From Physella acuta (lineage: Eukaryota > Mollusca > Gastropoda > Physidae): a DNA stretch of 64,000 nt. Below, one piece after another: positions 45,671-57,601 of this stretch. Location: positions 732,501-796,500 of the forward strand of contig NW_026731610.1 in assembly GCF_028476545.1 (NCBI RefSeq), given 5' to 3'. Positions within the stretch are counted from its first letter, which is position 1, and each line of letters starts with the position of its first letter. The position numbers and the translations under genes are program-made. The notes under the pieces are model-generated. The model ran no database searches, was not told where the DNA came from, and was given only the letters and a program-made list of their open reading frames with translations.

Positions 45671-47757
45671 TTGTCTGTATTGGATCGACCTTTATTGCTT
45701 GTACATGTTTTAACAAAATGCTCCACATGGTCGTGTCGCCCATGCTAGTCTACCAGCATTGGCTGCAAAAAACCATTACCACCCACCTAAAGCTGTTTGA
45801 CTATTCTCATTGATTCTACAATGGACAATCCAGGACAATACTAAAGTAGCTTTACATGAGAAACACACAAGGTTGGCCGCTAAACAATGTATAAAAAATA
45901 CTTTTTTTTTAAACGAAGCTAAACTTATTTATGGTATTCGATTAATATTATACAATAGTTATTTGCTAATTCAAAGAGCAGTTACGAGTCGCTTAAGCTC
46001 AAAGACTGAAAATAAAAACTTTGATCTAGTCCCTTGATTTGATAGTTTTGAAAATACGTTAATTGTCCTTTTTAAAAATAATCACATCAAAATTGTTAAT
46101 ACATGTATCCCAAAACAAAGACGTTCAACAATGTTATACACACCACGAGTGGCAATAGAGAGGAATTAATAATAAAAGAGGAATAAACATCAGCATCATG
46201 ACATGAACAAAAGGTGATACAATGTTAGTAACCATATAACAAGAAATTTAGTTGAAGTAGGATGGGGCTGGGGTGAATTTTTCTCGGGTTTTGTCCCTTT
46301 ATGTGGACAGAAAGTGTTTCCATAGATGTATATTTAGTAATGGCCTGTACTATTTATTTTAAAGGGAAGGTGACATATTTAAGCATTTTTTTTTCCATTT
46401 TATGTTACACTATTTTTACTATTATTTAAACCTCAATGAGAGGGTAGGGGTGATGTGTCAGCCAGTGAATGGTAACATTACTATGTTTATTTGTATAGCA
46501 TTTGTGACTGTTGAGCAAAGGGGAGGGGAGGCGTAAGCTAGGCGAGATACTCATCATTTTTCGTTGTTTTCGGGGTTATTTTTGTATTGTTGTCAGAGTT
46601 TAACTTAGTTATAAGGTGTTGGGCCTACAGTGGGGCCTACAGTGGGGTCTCAAAGTCAAAATATGGTTTGAAGTGTTCCCGTAAAACGAAGAAAAAAGGG
46701 TTATACATGTTTTATGTCGGTCCTCTATATCTAAAAAAACAATTCTGTTTGAACCATTATACAAATCATTATATACCATGTAGACAAAGGGATAGTAAGT
46801 AAATGCTAGTCAAGTCCCATCGAGGCCTAGAAAAAAGAGTTGTTCTCGATGAAACTTTAAAGGAAGGGCTAAGTGTAGGGGTGGTGTGTCAGAGTCAGTG
46901 CACCGTGTCGTTAATAATTTTGTTTAGTCCCTTGTTTTAAAGGGATCCAAAATATGTAGTTATGTATTAAAAGTAGTCAACATTGTTCAAATGTCAGTTT
47001 CACATCTTAAAAAATGTAGTAGGTCATTTAGCTAATGCTTTTTCAAACGTTTTAGAGCAAGTTAAATATTCTAAAATAAAAGAAAATTATCAGAAATGGA
47101 AAAAAATAATACATAACAAAATATTAATATATTTGTTAAATTTAATAAATAAAGCAAACAATTTTGTTTACATAGTATTATTATTTTGAATCTTCAGCAA
47201 GAACTTATTGTATAAGTTGCTTGCCCTATTTACATTAAATGTTTAAATTGGAATTATCTAATACAAATAAATAATGGAAATCTATTATATTTTTCAACAA
47301 CGCAATACATTTATGGTTACTATTTATTAAACCGTGTTTTATTGATCATCTTATATCTATAACTAGACAGTTTGTTTATTTATAAATATGCATCAAATCT
47401 ACGTGCTAATTAAAGAATGAAACTCGACGATCTTTTGTACTGATAGTTGCGTTAATATTAAATAAATGAAGTATTACGTATGCGCCATCTTTTTTGATAG
47501 TATGAAAATCAATGCACAAATTATGAAAATCCATATTCACCGATTTATTCACACTGCGAGTTAGTTACTAAAGCTTTTAAATATTTAAATATGTAGGTCT
47601 AAGTTCAAAAGTGAGAAATCAAAAAGAAAAAGTTTGTTTGAGCTCCAAAATTCTTTTTTAATGAATTAATTTTTTTTCCTTGATTTTCTCAAAGCAATGT
47701 AAAAGATATTTTTTTTTTTCATTTCTACCCAAAACTTTTCTCTAGTTTTCATATCTT

Positions 47758-48033
47758 TTACATTTTCTCTAAACCGGTTGTTATTGGGACACACCGTTTT
47801 TCTTCTTCCTTGTCTTTTTCATGGTTTGTTTTGTCTACATAGTCGCCACGCTTATACTTTTTAATCATTTTGTAACGGATTGTACTTTTTATGTTGATGT
47901 TTGGAGTGACTTTTGTATGGCAGGTCCAAGTTTGTGCTCCTTGGGCAAACATAAAAACCCACCCGCCATTTTTTGAACTTGTCTCTAAGGAAGTCATTTG
48001 CTTACAATTCAATGACCTCCATATGCAGTACAT
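47758..48033 (-). pseudogene. Unrecognised C-terminal coding remnant (paralogue of 22995-23219)
   Basis: Intact 91-codon frame containing NGGWVFMFAQGAQTWTCHTK, VTPNINIKSTIRYKM, a Lys-rich KKYKRGDYVDKTNHEKDKEE stretch and CVPITTGLEKM, then TAA. Matches the 23-kb copy in frame and stop position. The Trp/Cys pattern before the basic tail could be the end of an Ig-like fold. It lies 1.1 kb downstream (same strand) of the lectin-like exons, with a hAT remnant between, so it could be a distal exon of that locus; this is speculative. Confidence 0.4.
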
Positions 48034-48093
48034 ATGGGCAACTGGTTACATTTGCTTCAAATGGGTTTTGAAACAGTCTCACGTCTTCTGTCT

Positions 48094-48545
48094 TTAAATC
48101 CTATTTAGAAAACCACTACTGACACTGCAGCTGGAGGTCTTTGATGATCTCGCATGCAAATGATGCGGGGAACTCAGTTGTTGCTTCAGCCATGAAGACC
48201 TTGCACTGCTCAATGTCCGAAAGTGCGTCAAGTTGTTGCCATGTACTTGTTCCAAAAACATAGAACAGCTGTCCAGCGACTCATCCAATTCAAATGAAAA
48301 ATTGCGAAACTTGTTAGCAGTTTTGATTATTTGAGTCACAATGTTTTCATCAATGTCTGCAATACGGAGGGCAATAGTATTCGCACCCAAGGCTACATTT
48401 TCAAATAGTTTTGAAATTTCTGGGCTAAGTTCCTCAGGCACTTCTAACAAACATTTTTTTCCGTGAACAAAACGATCTCCGCGGGCCGGATGATGGGACC
48501 TCGAGGGCCGCATCCGGCCCGCGGGCCGTAGCTTGGAGTCCCCTG
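48094..48545 (-). mobile_element. hAT (Charlie-like) transposon terminus with transposase remnant
   Basis: The terminus at about 48475-48545, inverted, reads CAGGGGACTCCAAGCTACGG followed by cccgcgggccggatgcggcc, a Charlie-type hAT end. Running inward on the minus strand, the frame reads KLFENVALGANTIALRIADI, DENIVTQIIKTANKFRNF and SFELDESLDS, the N-terminal part of the hAT catalytic domain (..R.. DI.. FS..LDES.D). A frame change follows soon after. Only about 110 residues of transposase remain and the other terminus is absent. Distinct from the CAGGGGTCGGCAACC hAT family elsewhere in the window. Confidence 0.7.
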
Positions 48546-49167
48546 TTTTAGACAACGCTATAAGCTTTGTTTGCATACTTCGAGTTCAGCTACATGTCAC
48601 CCTATTAAAGAACTGATGATTTATACATTGAACTTGTCCCTTAATTTTAAGGGATCCAAAATTAATTAATAGAAAGCTATTAGAATAGATTGTACAATCG
48701 GATGTTTTAAACTTAAGCTAAAAAGCAAGTTTTTGAGCTATTGCTTTTTGATACTATTAAGAGTCAAAAAACATTTTCTTACTTTCAAGAATTTTCAATA
48801 ACAGACAAAATATCCTATATACACATATTACTGCATATGTTGACTATATTAATTAAACAGTATTTCTTGTTTACATTGTATTATTATTTTCTTGCTTTAT
48901 CGAAAACATAAGTTATTGGTTGTTTCCCTTGATAACAATACAAATAAGTAACTAATGCAAACGAATCTGTTTTTAAACAATGCAATACATTTTACGTATC
49001 ATTTAGTAACAGTGTTTTATTTCACATATTATATTTATAATTAGCGATTGTGTTTATTTACATATGCATCAAATTAACGTGACAATTAGACAATGAAACT
49101 CAAAAGTCTTTTGGTAAGTGAGTTTTTTTTTTTTAAAATAACAATCTAATTGGACCACTGGGTCCAC

Positions 49168-49331
49168 CTCTTGAGGAGTTGACGATAAACCTGAATAGGT
49201 CAAACCTGACCAGGGTTTTGGCCACAAAGAGATGGCCACCCAGAGACTGGCAGGTCGTTTCTGTGTCGGTGAAGTTTTGGTACGAGTTGAAGTATGCGGC
49301 GTAGGTGGTCTCGCCCTTGTAACTGTACCAC
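49168..49331 (-). CDS. C-type-lectin-like domain exon
   Basis: Missed by simple ORF finding because it is a spliced exon. After acceptor tctctatctgaaacag the minus strand reads (R)WYSYKGETTYAAYFNSYQN then FTDTETTCQSLGGHLFVAKT and LVRFDLFRFIVNSSR. This is the first half of a C-type lectin fold: Y/F strand, NF.D...C, then the LGGHL motif. It joins in phase with the exon at 50152 (..QNF-R-WYSY..). The 3' end is uncertain; a weak donor (caagag-gtggac) is used here. The second half of the domain (WIGL and the last Cys pair) was not found, so the gene may be truncated by repeats. Secreted or membrane lectins of this kind are recognition molecules in snails. Confidence 0.65.
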
Positions 49332-49784
49332 CTGTTTCAGATAGAGATTAAAGACTTAGCCGTTTCTACATCTAGATGATATTGATTTTGTTTAAATAAT
49401 AAGATAGTCTGTGAAATGTGATAAAATATTAATATCTGAATATAGGGGAACAAAAAATTGTTAACATGTTTTCATAACAAATTAAACTTTATAAAAATAT
49501 GGTTCAGAGAGTAAATTTTAATAAAAAATGAATGTTTCATGTCAGACTAGAACCGCTACATGTTGTAAATAAATTGAGTTCAGCTTTTTTATTGTAACAT
49601 ATGAAGGTATAATATGTTCGGTGTTATGCTTAGTCCATATTTAAAGTTTTATTTATTTTTAGAAAAATAGTGTGTATACTTTAACGTTAGAATGTAAACA
49701 TGTAACCAATATTACGTTTATTTTGATATCGCGGCTTACATATTTGATAACAATTAAGAAATAAAGTGCTTGCGCTATATTATT

Positions 49785-50020
49785 AGTGGTCTAGCGGTAG
49801 AGAGTTGAGCTGCTAACCCGTAAGTCTCGAGGTCGAATACAGCTGCAAGTCCGTAGACCGTCCCTGAGTCCGCCCAATTATGATGGGTAACTAACTCACG
49901 TTAGAGAAAGCAAAGGCGGCTGATCACACTATTTCTTCATATGCTGAGGTCACAGAAACAAGTTAGCTCTATTTCACTTGCCGTATAGACCGTCAGGTTT
50001 GAAAGTGAACTTTACTTTTT
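49785..50020 (+). mobile_element. tRNA-derived SINE S1 in the lectin-like gene's intron
   Basis: agtggtctagcggtagagag head through gaccgtcaggtttgaaagtg. It lies between the two lectin-like exons, in the opposite sense to the gene. Confidence 0.85.
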
Positions 50021-50151
50021 TACTTACAATATTGTTTAAAAATGCACTTTGTGTATTCATAAATACAACAGTACGTACTTACTTGATAGGAAATCATGAA
50101 CTATCTGGGGTATTGGTGGTTATCACAATAAGGTATCACACCTAGATTTAC

Positions 50152-50301
50152 CTGAAATTCTGGTAACTGTCACAACCGTCTCCCAGGAAGAGATCGCCTT
50201 CTGTTGACGTGGGTGGAGGAAATAGTGGACTCAGCCCTGACCCAGGCGTACAGGGTTCGCTCACCTTGTTATACATACAACTTGAGCTCTGTGTCTTGTA
50301 G
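50152..50301 (-). CDS. Upstream exon of the C-type-lectin-like gene
   Basis: Bounded by an acceptor (ctgatcaccgcag) and a good donor (TTTCAG-gtaaatc). The 150-base exon reads YKTQSSSCMYNKVSEPCTPG, then a Pro-rich SGLSPLFPPPTSTEG and GDGCDSYQNF. The phase matches the next exon exactly (split Arg codon, AG-G). Four Cys and a Pro-rich linker directly before the lectin fold suggest an ectodomain hinge, as in Ig-lectin or other mosaic proteins; this is inference. No further upstream exon was identified before 51.5 kb. Confidence 0.6.
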
Positions 50302-53085
50302 CTGCGGTGATCAGAAATATTTGAGTTTGGAATTTAAATTCTATACAAGTTCAAATAGATATCTTTTTTTTAATGATAAAGTAATGTAAAATTATAAATG
50401 ATTCGCTTGAACAGATTTTGAGATGACGTAGAGATTCAATGTTTCTCTAATGACGGTTTATGAAGTGACAGTGTGATCATTTCAATGTCCGGCTGCATTT
50501 ATATTCGTAAGATAGGACCCTACCAGTATTTGTGGTAACAACAAAAAAGGTAGTTGTATTACCACCAACCTAATGTTGTTTTACCATTTTCCTGGATTCT
50601 ACGTAAAGTGGACCATCCAGGAAATTGTAGAGTAGGTTTACATAATAAAATATACACGATTTGCCGCTAATCCATGTATTTAAAAAAAAAACGTTTTAAA
50701 CGAGTATAAAAAAATTCATGTTACTAGTTTATTAAAATAAAATATTACTTTCAAACTCAAAGTAAAGAAACATATCGTTTAAACTCAAAGACTAAGTGAT
50801 ATGAACAATATCTTCTTGTCCCTTGATTTTTATTTTTATTTTTTTTTGCCTTAGTTTTGTAAAGTTCTATATATTGAACTATTATTTTACCTATATATAA
50901 ATCTTACTTTTTCATCACTGGCCGTTAGGGAATGTCATAGCTTACATTACTTTTTTATCTGTTAAACCATTACTCTATCAATATCTTTCATTCCAAAATG
51001 CAAATAAAAAATTAATACATCTTATAGTAATAAGCTGAAAAGAAAATGTTTTTTTAGTAAACATATGATTTCAAGGGATCCAAAATTTTGCTTAATTTAA
51101 TTTCATCGTCATTTAATAATAATGCAGTGGTTTTATTTCTTAAAACATTCAGCTGGTCATTGAGCTAAAGCTTACCTGCATATTTTTTTTTTATTTTCAT
51201 CTTGTCCCTTGTTTTTAAAGGGATCCACAATTTTATGTGTGATTCAGATTTGGTAAATTCGTTATAGCGGTGGTTCCCCATCTGGTGAAATGCAGCCGGT
51301 CATTGAGCTAATGCTTTACTACATATTTTAGAGCAAATTAATTATTCAGAAATCCAAAACTTATCAATAATGGACAGAACATTAGGTAAAAAAGCTAATA
51401 ATAACTACGTTGTATATAATAAATAAAACAATCATTTTAGTTTATATTGTATTATTACTTTTGTTCTCTAACAACTATTTTAGTTTGTTGTTACTTCCCC
51501 TGTAGTCCATAAATTTCAATATGGGAAACAACTAATAAAACGAAATATTTTTTTGTTTCTATTCCGTTTAGGGATGTACCGCGTCGTATTTCCCGTCGGC
51601 TAATTTTATGCAGCCATGAAATCTAAAATGGAGAATTCTACACTTGTCATGGAGCCGCATGCGGCTCTTTGGATGTCAATGTGCTGCTCTCCATTTTCAT
51701 GCACAAATATTAATATTTATATTATTTCATTTTCAACATCTTTAACCCATATTATCCCAAGGACTCAAATTTTTATAACTTTTTGATATGGTTTAGCTTT
51801 TGGGCATTTAATGAAGGGATGACTATGGATTTTTTTTTTAAATCAATACTTTTTTAAATATCGATTTTTTAAAAAACGTCCCATAAATGGGACGCTAGCA
51901 ACGAACGGCCCCATGTACATTTATTTAAAAATAAAATCATTTATCACGAAACATGGCTATTCACGCGAAAATTAAGCTGTATACTGATTTTGTATTGTTA
52001 GACCAATGATTACATTGTTTAGGACAGCTAAAAATACTGATAATGATCAATTGGGTTAGCCATACCATGGTCTAAAATGCGGAAATTATGTTCAAAAGTC
52101 TAGTTTTCTTTCAATCTAGCATCCATCAAAGTGAATAACACTTGGAAATAGGTAAAGCTGTGACTAGAACATCTAATTAGACACACATGATCACAAATAT
52201 TGATATAATTCATCGAAACTGTAATATAATTAAATATAAATAATTGATTTTTTGGTTGGCGTACTTGAAATTTTCAGGGCTGGGGACTTAAATTTCAGGG
52301 AAAGGGTGGACATTGGTAAAAGTATGTTTTGTATATAAATTCCATTTTGTTCTGGGGGCAGAGCCCCCCCCCCCCCTCCTACGAAATGATGCCTGAATTT
52401 GCAAAAGATGATCCGGTCCAGTTCCAGATGTGATCCTGCCATCTTCTCTTTTGTTACCCTCGCTATTCCCCCCCGTCCTCCCCCCCCCCTCACAGGCTTA
52501 CAATAGGACATCAGACATCTTATTTCTAAGGCACGGATCCGTCTCTGGTGGCTTTTATTGAGTGTTCATGGCTCTCATCCATGTATGCACCGCACTATGC
52601 GAACAGCTCCCAATCTAACACCAGGAATCTCCTTAAAAAGTTAACAAAGTAAAACTGGTATTGGGAACCTTTGGAGGGGAATATTATTGGGACATGACAA
52701 CTGTACACAGCTAATTCACATTTCTGCTATATGTAGCTTAACCCGCTCTCTTATATGAAGAGAGTTAACCAACCCCCATGACTGAATCATTTCAACTAAA
52801 TCGTGGCCATTGCTATTATTCTGGTTTCTTATAATTTTAATATCACGCGCTAGTAAATTTACAGCAATACTAAATTAGTTTGTATTCAATGGTATTAAAT
52901 ACTTCAGTAAGTGTAATTCTGAAAACTTAAAAATAAAATGTAAGTTTTTCAATATTTGCAATTTTTTAATACAATAAAATATAACAAATATAGCTCAAGA
53001 TCATAATTAAATATCTATAAATACTACTTAACACCCCAAAGTCAACTGTTAACAAAGTCAACAATTGTTTCACCATAAATAACCA

Positions 53086-56000
53086 TCTATCTATATACTA
53101 CTAAAACTCAACTTTGTTTACATGTTTGAATATTTATTTGTTTGCCTGATCGACTATTGTGATATGTTCGACTCTATCTGGAAAGCTGTAAAACAGTATG
53201 CAGGTAGAGAATAATTTTTTAATGCAGACAGACTGTTGATCACAAATTTATTTAAAGACGTTAATTAATTTATTGATTTATTCATAGTTAAATTAACCGT
53301 ATTTTTTAAAAAATGTTAATACTTTGAATAAACTTTGTGGGGATAGTGACGTCCCTTGATGTGTTTACATTTTTGGTACAATAAAAATGGCGGACCCCAT
53401 CATAGACTTTGTGGCCCATTCAAAAGTTTCACGCGTTACAAAGCTAATTTTCTGCCGGCTATAACTTAAACAATACGTCCGTTTGCTGTATTTATTACGT
53501 TCCAACACTTATATCAATTTTAAACTGTCTTTTTTCATTTAGTTTTACAATAAATTTCTCTAGATCTAAAGATCAGCTGTCGAAGAAAAGTTATTTATAG
53601 ATCTAGATCTAGATCTAGAATCTAGGTCAAATCAAATCTAATTTTCTGTCGGTCATAACTTTAACAATACGTCCGTTTGCTGTATTTATTACGTTCCAAC
53701 ACTTATATCAATTTTCAACTGTCTTTTTTCATTTAGTTTTACAATAAATTTCTCTAGATCTACAATCTGTCCAAGAAAGTTATTTATTTATAGATCTAGA
53801 TCTAGAATCTAAATCTAGGTCAAATCAAAAATTTATTAGTTATAGATCTTAATACAAACCAAAAAAGAAACGAGACTTAAGCAAACCAGTCGTAGATCTA
53901 GAATATAGATAATTCTATCTAGATTTAGATAATAATGAGTTTCTATATACTAAAATATTTTAGACCTTTATTATTTTGTATAAATCTTTGTTTCGACTAT
54001 GCAAATTTTGAAGTGCAGGCTCCAGGGCGTATTTGCGCAGCTTAAGATTCATACGCTGCTTCTATACCGGAATTTTGCTAAATTATAAACGTAAATTCTA
54101 AATATAGCTCAGTCGTAGATCTAAAATATAGATAATTCTATCTAGATTTAGATAATAGTGATTTTCTATATACTAAACTATTTTAGACCTTTATTATTTT
54201 ATATAAATCTTTGTTTGGAATATGGTAATTTTGAAATGCTCGCTCCGGGCCTATCAGCGTAGCTAATGATTAGATCTAGATCTAGATTCTAGATCTAGCA
54301 AGAAAAACTAAACTTAAGACCTAAGCAAGCGAGTCGTAGAATATAGATCTAGATCTAGATAGAATTATCTAGATCTAGCTAATTTCAGAACTTCTTTATT
54401 TTATATAAATCTTTGTTTGGCTAATTTAAGATTAAATTTAATTTGAAAGTTACTACTACTAGCCTAATATCTAGATCTATGCGCGGAGACTCAAAAGTAT
54501 AGTATAAAAATTCATTTGTGACGTCACGAGTAAATAGCTAAGTTGGTAGCGTAGCCCGCTCTCATGTGGGTGGCACAGGTTCTAGACCAATATGTCAATG
54601 ATATTTTTTTTCAATTTTTTTTTTTTAGATGTGAATGATAAAGTTGCCTATCTGAACTTGCCAGGATACAGGGCAGGTGAAGTAGAGTTCATCTGTTTCT
54701 TTGTCCTAAGCATATGAAAGGATAGTGTGGTCAGAGACATGCTCGGCTGGAATCGTTTTTTAAACGATAGAAACATGTTGTCTGAGACTTGGCGGGACAC
54801 TGGGCAGGTGAAGTAGAGTTGAGTAGGTCACATGTGACGTCAGTATATGAAGGGATAGTCCGAAATCGGTGTTTTCGGTGTTTTTAAAAGATAAGAAACA
54901 TATTTTTGAATGTGGGGTCTGTTTTTTGTGACGATAAGTGACACTGCAGTAGCGTAGCGAGGAGGGGGGGGGGGCGGGAGGGGAGGCGGGGGGAAGGGGA
55001 GGCGGGGGGAGGTGGAGGGGGGAAGGGGGGGGCGGGGGGAGGTGGAGGGGGGGGCGGGGGAGACATATGTTGGGGCGCCAAAATGGTTTGGAAAAATAAA
55101 TTGAAAGGTTGAGGGGGGTTCAAATCGAAAGTTTGAGTGGGGGGGGGGTGCACATCAAAAGTTTGAGGGGGGGGGGTTGAAAATCGAAATCTTGGGGGGG
55201 GGGGTTAAAATCGAAAAGTTTGTCCCCGGGCGCCGGGAAGGGTCGCTATGCCTCTGAGTGACAGACGTGATGTTTTTTTATGGATGACCCCCGAAACCCA
55301 CAGTTATCCAACGGATGACGGGTATTCTAGTATACTACTAAAAGTCAAGTTTGTTTACATGTTTGAATATTTATTTGTTTGTTTGCCTGATTGAAAATTG
55401 TGATATGTTCGACTCTATCTGGAGAGCTGTAAAATAGTATGTAGGTAGAGAATAATTTTTTAATGCAGACAGACTGTTAATCACAAATTTATTTAAAGAC
55501 GTTAATTAATTTATTGATTTATTCATACGTACAGTAACCCATTTTTTTTAAAAATATTTGAAAAGCCACTAGACTCGGCGGGACCGTGACGTCACAGGTT
55601 TTTGTTTACTCTTTAGTACAATAAAATGGCGGCGTCTATCGAAGAAAATTGTGTTCCCATTCACAAGTTTAACGCGTTCTAAATCTAATTTTCTGTCGGT
55701 CATAACTTTAACAATACGTCCGTTTGCTGTATTTATTACGTTCCAACACTTATATCAATTTTCAACTGTCTTTTTCATTTAGTTTTACAATAAATTTCTC
55801 TAGGTCTAAAGATCAGCTGTCGAAGGAAAGTTATTTATAGATCTAGATCTAGAATCTAGAATCTAAAAATCTAGGTCAAATCCAAGATTTATTAGTTATA
55901 AATACAATAAAAAAAAAGAAACTTTAGCAAACCAGTCGTAGATCTAGAATATAGATAATTCTATCTAGATTTAGATAATAATGAGTTTCTATATACTAAA

Positions 56001-57357
56001 CTATTTTAGACCTTTATTATTTTATATAAATCTTTTTTTGTATAGCTATGAAATATGCTAATTAGGAAATGCTGGATGCGGGGCCTATTTGCATAACATA
56101 AGATTCATACGCGGCTTCTATACCGCTAAGTGTGCAAAATTATAGACGTAAACTCTAGATATAGCTCAGTCGTAGATCTAAAATATAGATAATTTTCTAT
56201 CTAGATTTAGATAATAATGATTTTCTATATACTAAACTATTTTAGACCTTTATTATTTTATATAAATCTTTGTTTGGAATATGGTAATTTTGAAATGCTC
56301 GCTCCGGGCCTATAAGCGTAGCTAATGATTAGATCTAGATTCTAGGTCTAGCAAGAAAAACTAAACATAAGAAGACTTAAGCAAAAGAGTCGTAGAATCT
56401 AGACTAGATCTAGATAATTCTATCTAGATCTAGATAATTTCAGACCTTCTTTATTTTATATAAATCTTTGTTTGGCTAATTTAAGATAAAATTTAATTTG
56501 AAAGTTACTACTACTAGAACTAGAGTTAGATCTAGATCTATGCGCGTAAGGAGACTCAAAGTATAGTATAAAACTTCACTTATAATGTCAAGAGTAAATA
56601 GCTAACTTGGTAGTGAGGTCGGCTCTCATGTGGGTGGCATAGGTTCTAGACCAATTCGTCAATGATTTTTTTTTTCAATTTTTTTTAGATGTGAATAATA
56701 AAGTTGCCCATCTGAACTTGGCAGGATACAGGGCTGGTGAAGTAGAGTTTGTCTGTTTCTTTGTCCTAAGCATATGAAAGGATAGTGTGGTCAGAGACAT
56801 GCTCGGCTGGAATCGTTTTTTAAACGATAAAAACATGTTGTCTGAGACTTGGCGGGACACTGGGCAGGTGAAGTAGAGTTGAGTAGGTCACCTATGAAGT
56901 CAGTATATGAAGGGATAGTCCGAAATCGGTGTTTTCGGTGTTTTTAAAAGATAAAAAACAATTTTTTGAAAGTGGGGTCTGTTTTTTTTTTGACGATAAG
57001 TGACACTGCAGTAGCGTAGCGAGGAGGGGGGGGGGGGGGCGGGGGGGGGGGGGTGGAAGGGGAGGTGGAGGGGGGGGGGCGGGGGGACATATGTTGGGGC
57101 GCCAAAATAGTTTGGAAAAATAAATTGAAAGGTTGAGGGGGGTTCAAATCGAAAGTTTGAGTGGGGGGGGGGGTGCACATCAAAAGTTTGAGGGGGGGGG
57201 GGGTTGAAAATTGAAATCTTGGGAGGGGGGGTTAAAATCGAAAAGTTTGTCCCCGGGCGCCAGGAAGGGTCGCTATGCCTCTGAGTGACAGACGTGATGT
57301 TTTTTGATGGATGACCCCCGAAACCCACAGTTATCCAACGGATGACGGGTATTCTAG
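53086..57357 (+). mobile_element. Tandem pair of non-autonomous Helitron-like units
   Basis: 5' end TCTATCTATATACTACTAAA after an A, 3' end CTAG before a T. Eleven bases separate a 7-bp stem (gttatcc-aac-ggatgac) from the end, as in Helitrons. Unit 1 is 53086-55330 and unit 2 is 55331-57357, each ending with the same hairpin and CTAG. Units contain a cataactttaacaatacgtccg segment (duplicated in unit 1 at 53453 and 53643), AGATCT-rich stretches, a tRNA-like head (54530-54600 and 56585-56660), S1-like tail text and a GR block (54948-55258 and 57010-57298). No Rep/helicase coding sequence is present. Confidence 0.75.
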
Positions 57358-57439
57358 TTGAACATAAATATTTGCATCTGTGTTTCTCGCTAGTGTCCAA
57401 TAAATGTGACGTTTGTATAACAATCTGCATAAATATAGG

Positions 57440-57601
57440 TCAAGGTCATAATTAAATATCTATAAATACTACTTAACACCCCAAAGTCAACAGTTAACAA
57501 AGTTAACAATTGTTTTACCATAAATAACCATTTAACATAAACATTTGCATCTGTGTTTCTCGCTACTGTCCAATAAATGTGACGTTTGTGTAACAATCTA
57601 C
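57440..57601. repeat. ~175-bp tandem unit holding the Helitron empty site
   Basis: Second copy of a unit whose first copy is split by the Helitron pair (52995-53085 plus 57358-57439). Shared text includes ataaatactacttaacaccc and atttgcatctgtgtttctcg. Confidence 0.85.

Larger units (their letters stand above)
36400..51560 (-). repeat. Field of palindrome-marked 1-2.4 kb repeat units
   Basis: At least eleven units carry tcccttgatttcaagggatcc or a variant (36413, 38823, 41249, 42243, 43358, 43683, 46028, 46929, 48637, 51069, 51206; also 21033 and 61591). About 250-300 bases later comes a second hairpin pair, gttgtttccc ... gggaaacaac. Shared text continues with aaatcgattc-ttttcaacaa, aatatgcatcaaat and a distal piece near tatgaaaatcaatgcac. 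Order and spacing are alike, divergence is high, and deletions are frequent. The units include minus-strand coding remnants and look like decayed tandem copies of a larger locus rather than a simple satellite. Confidence 0.65.
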
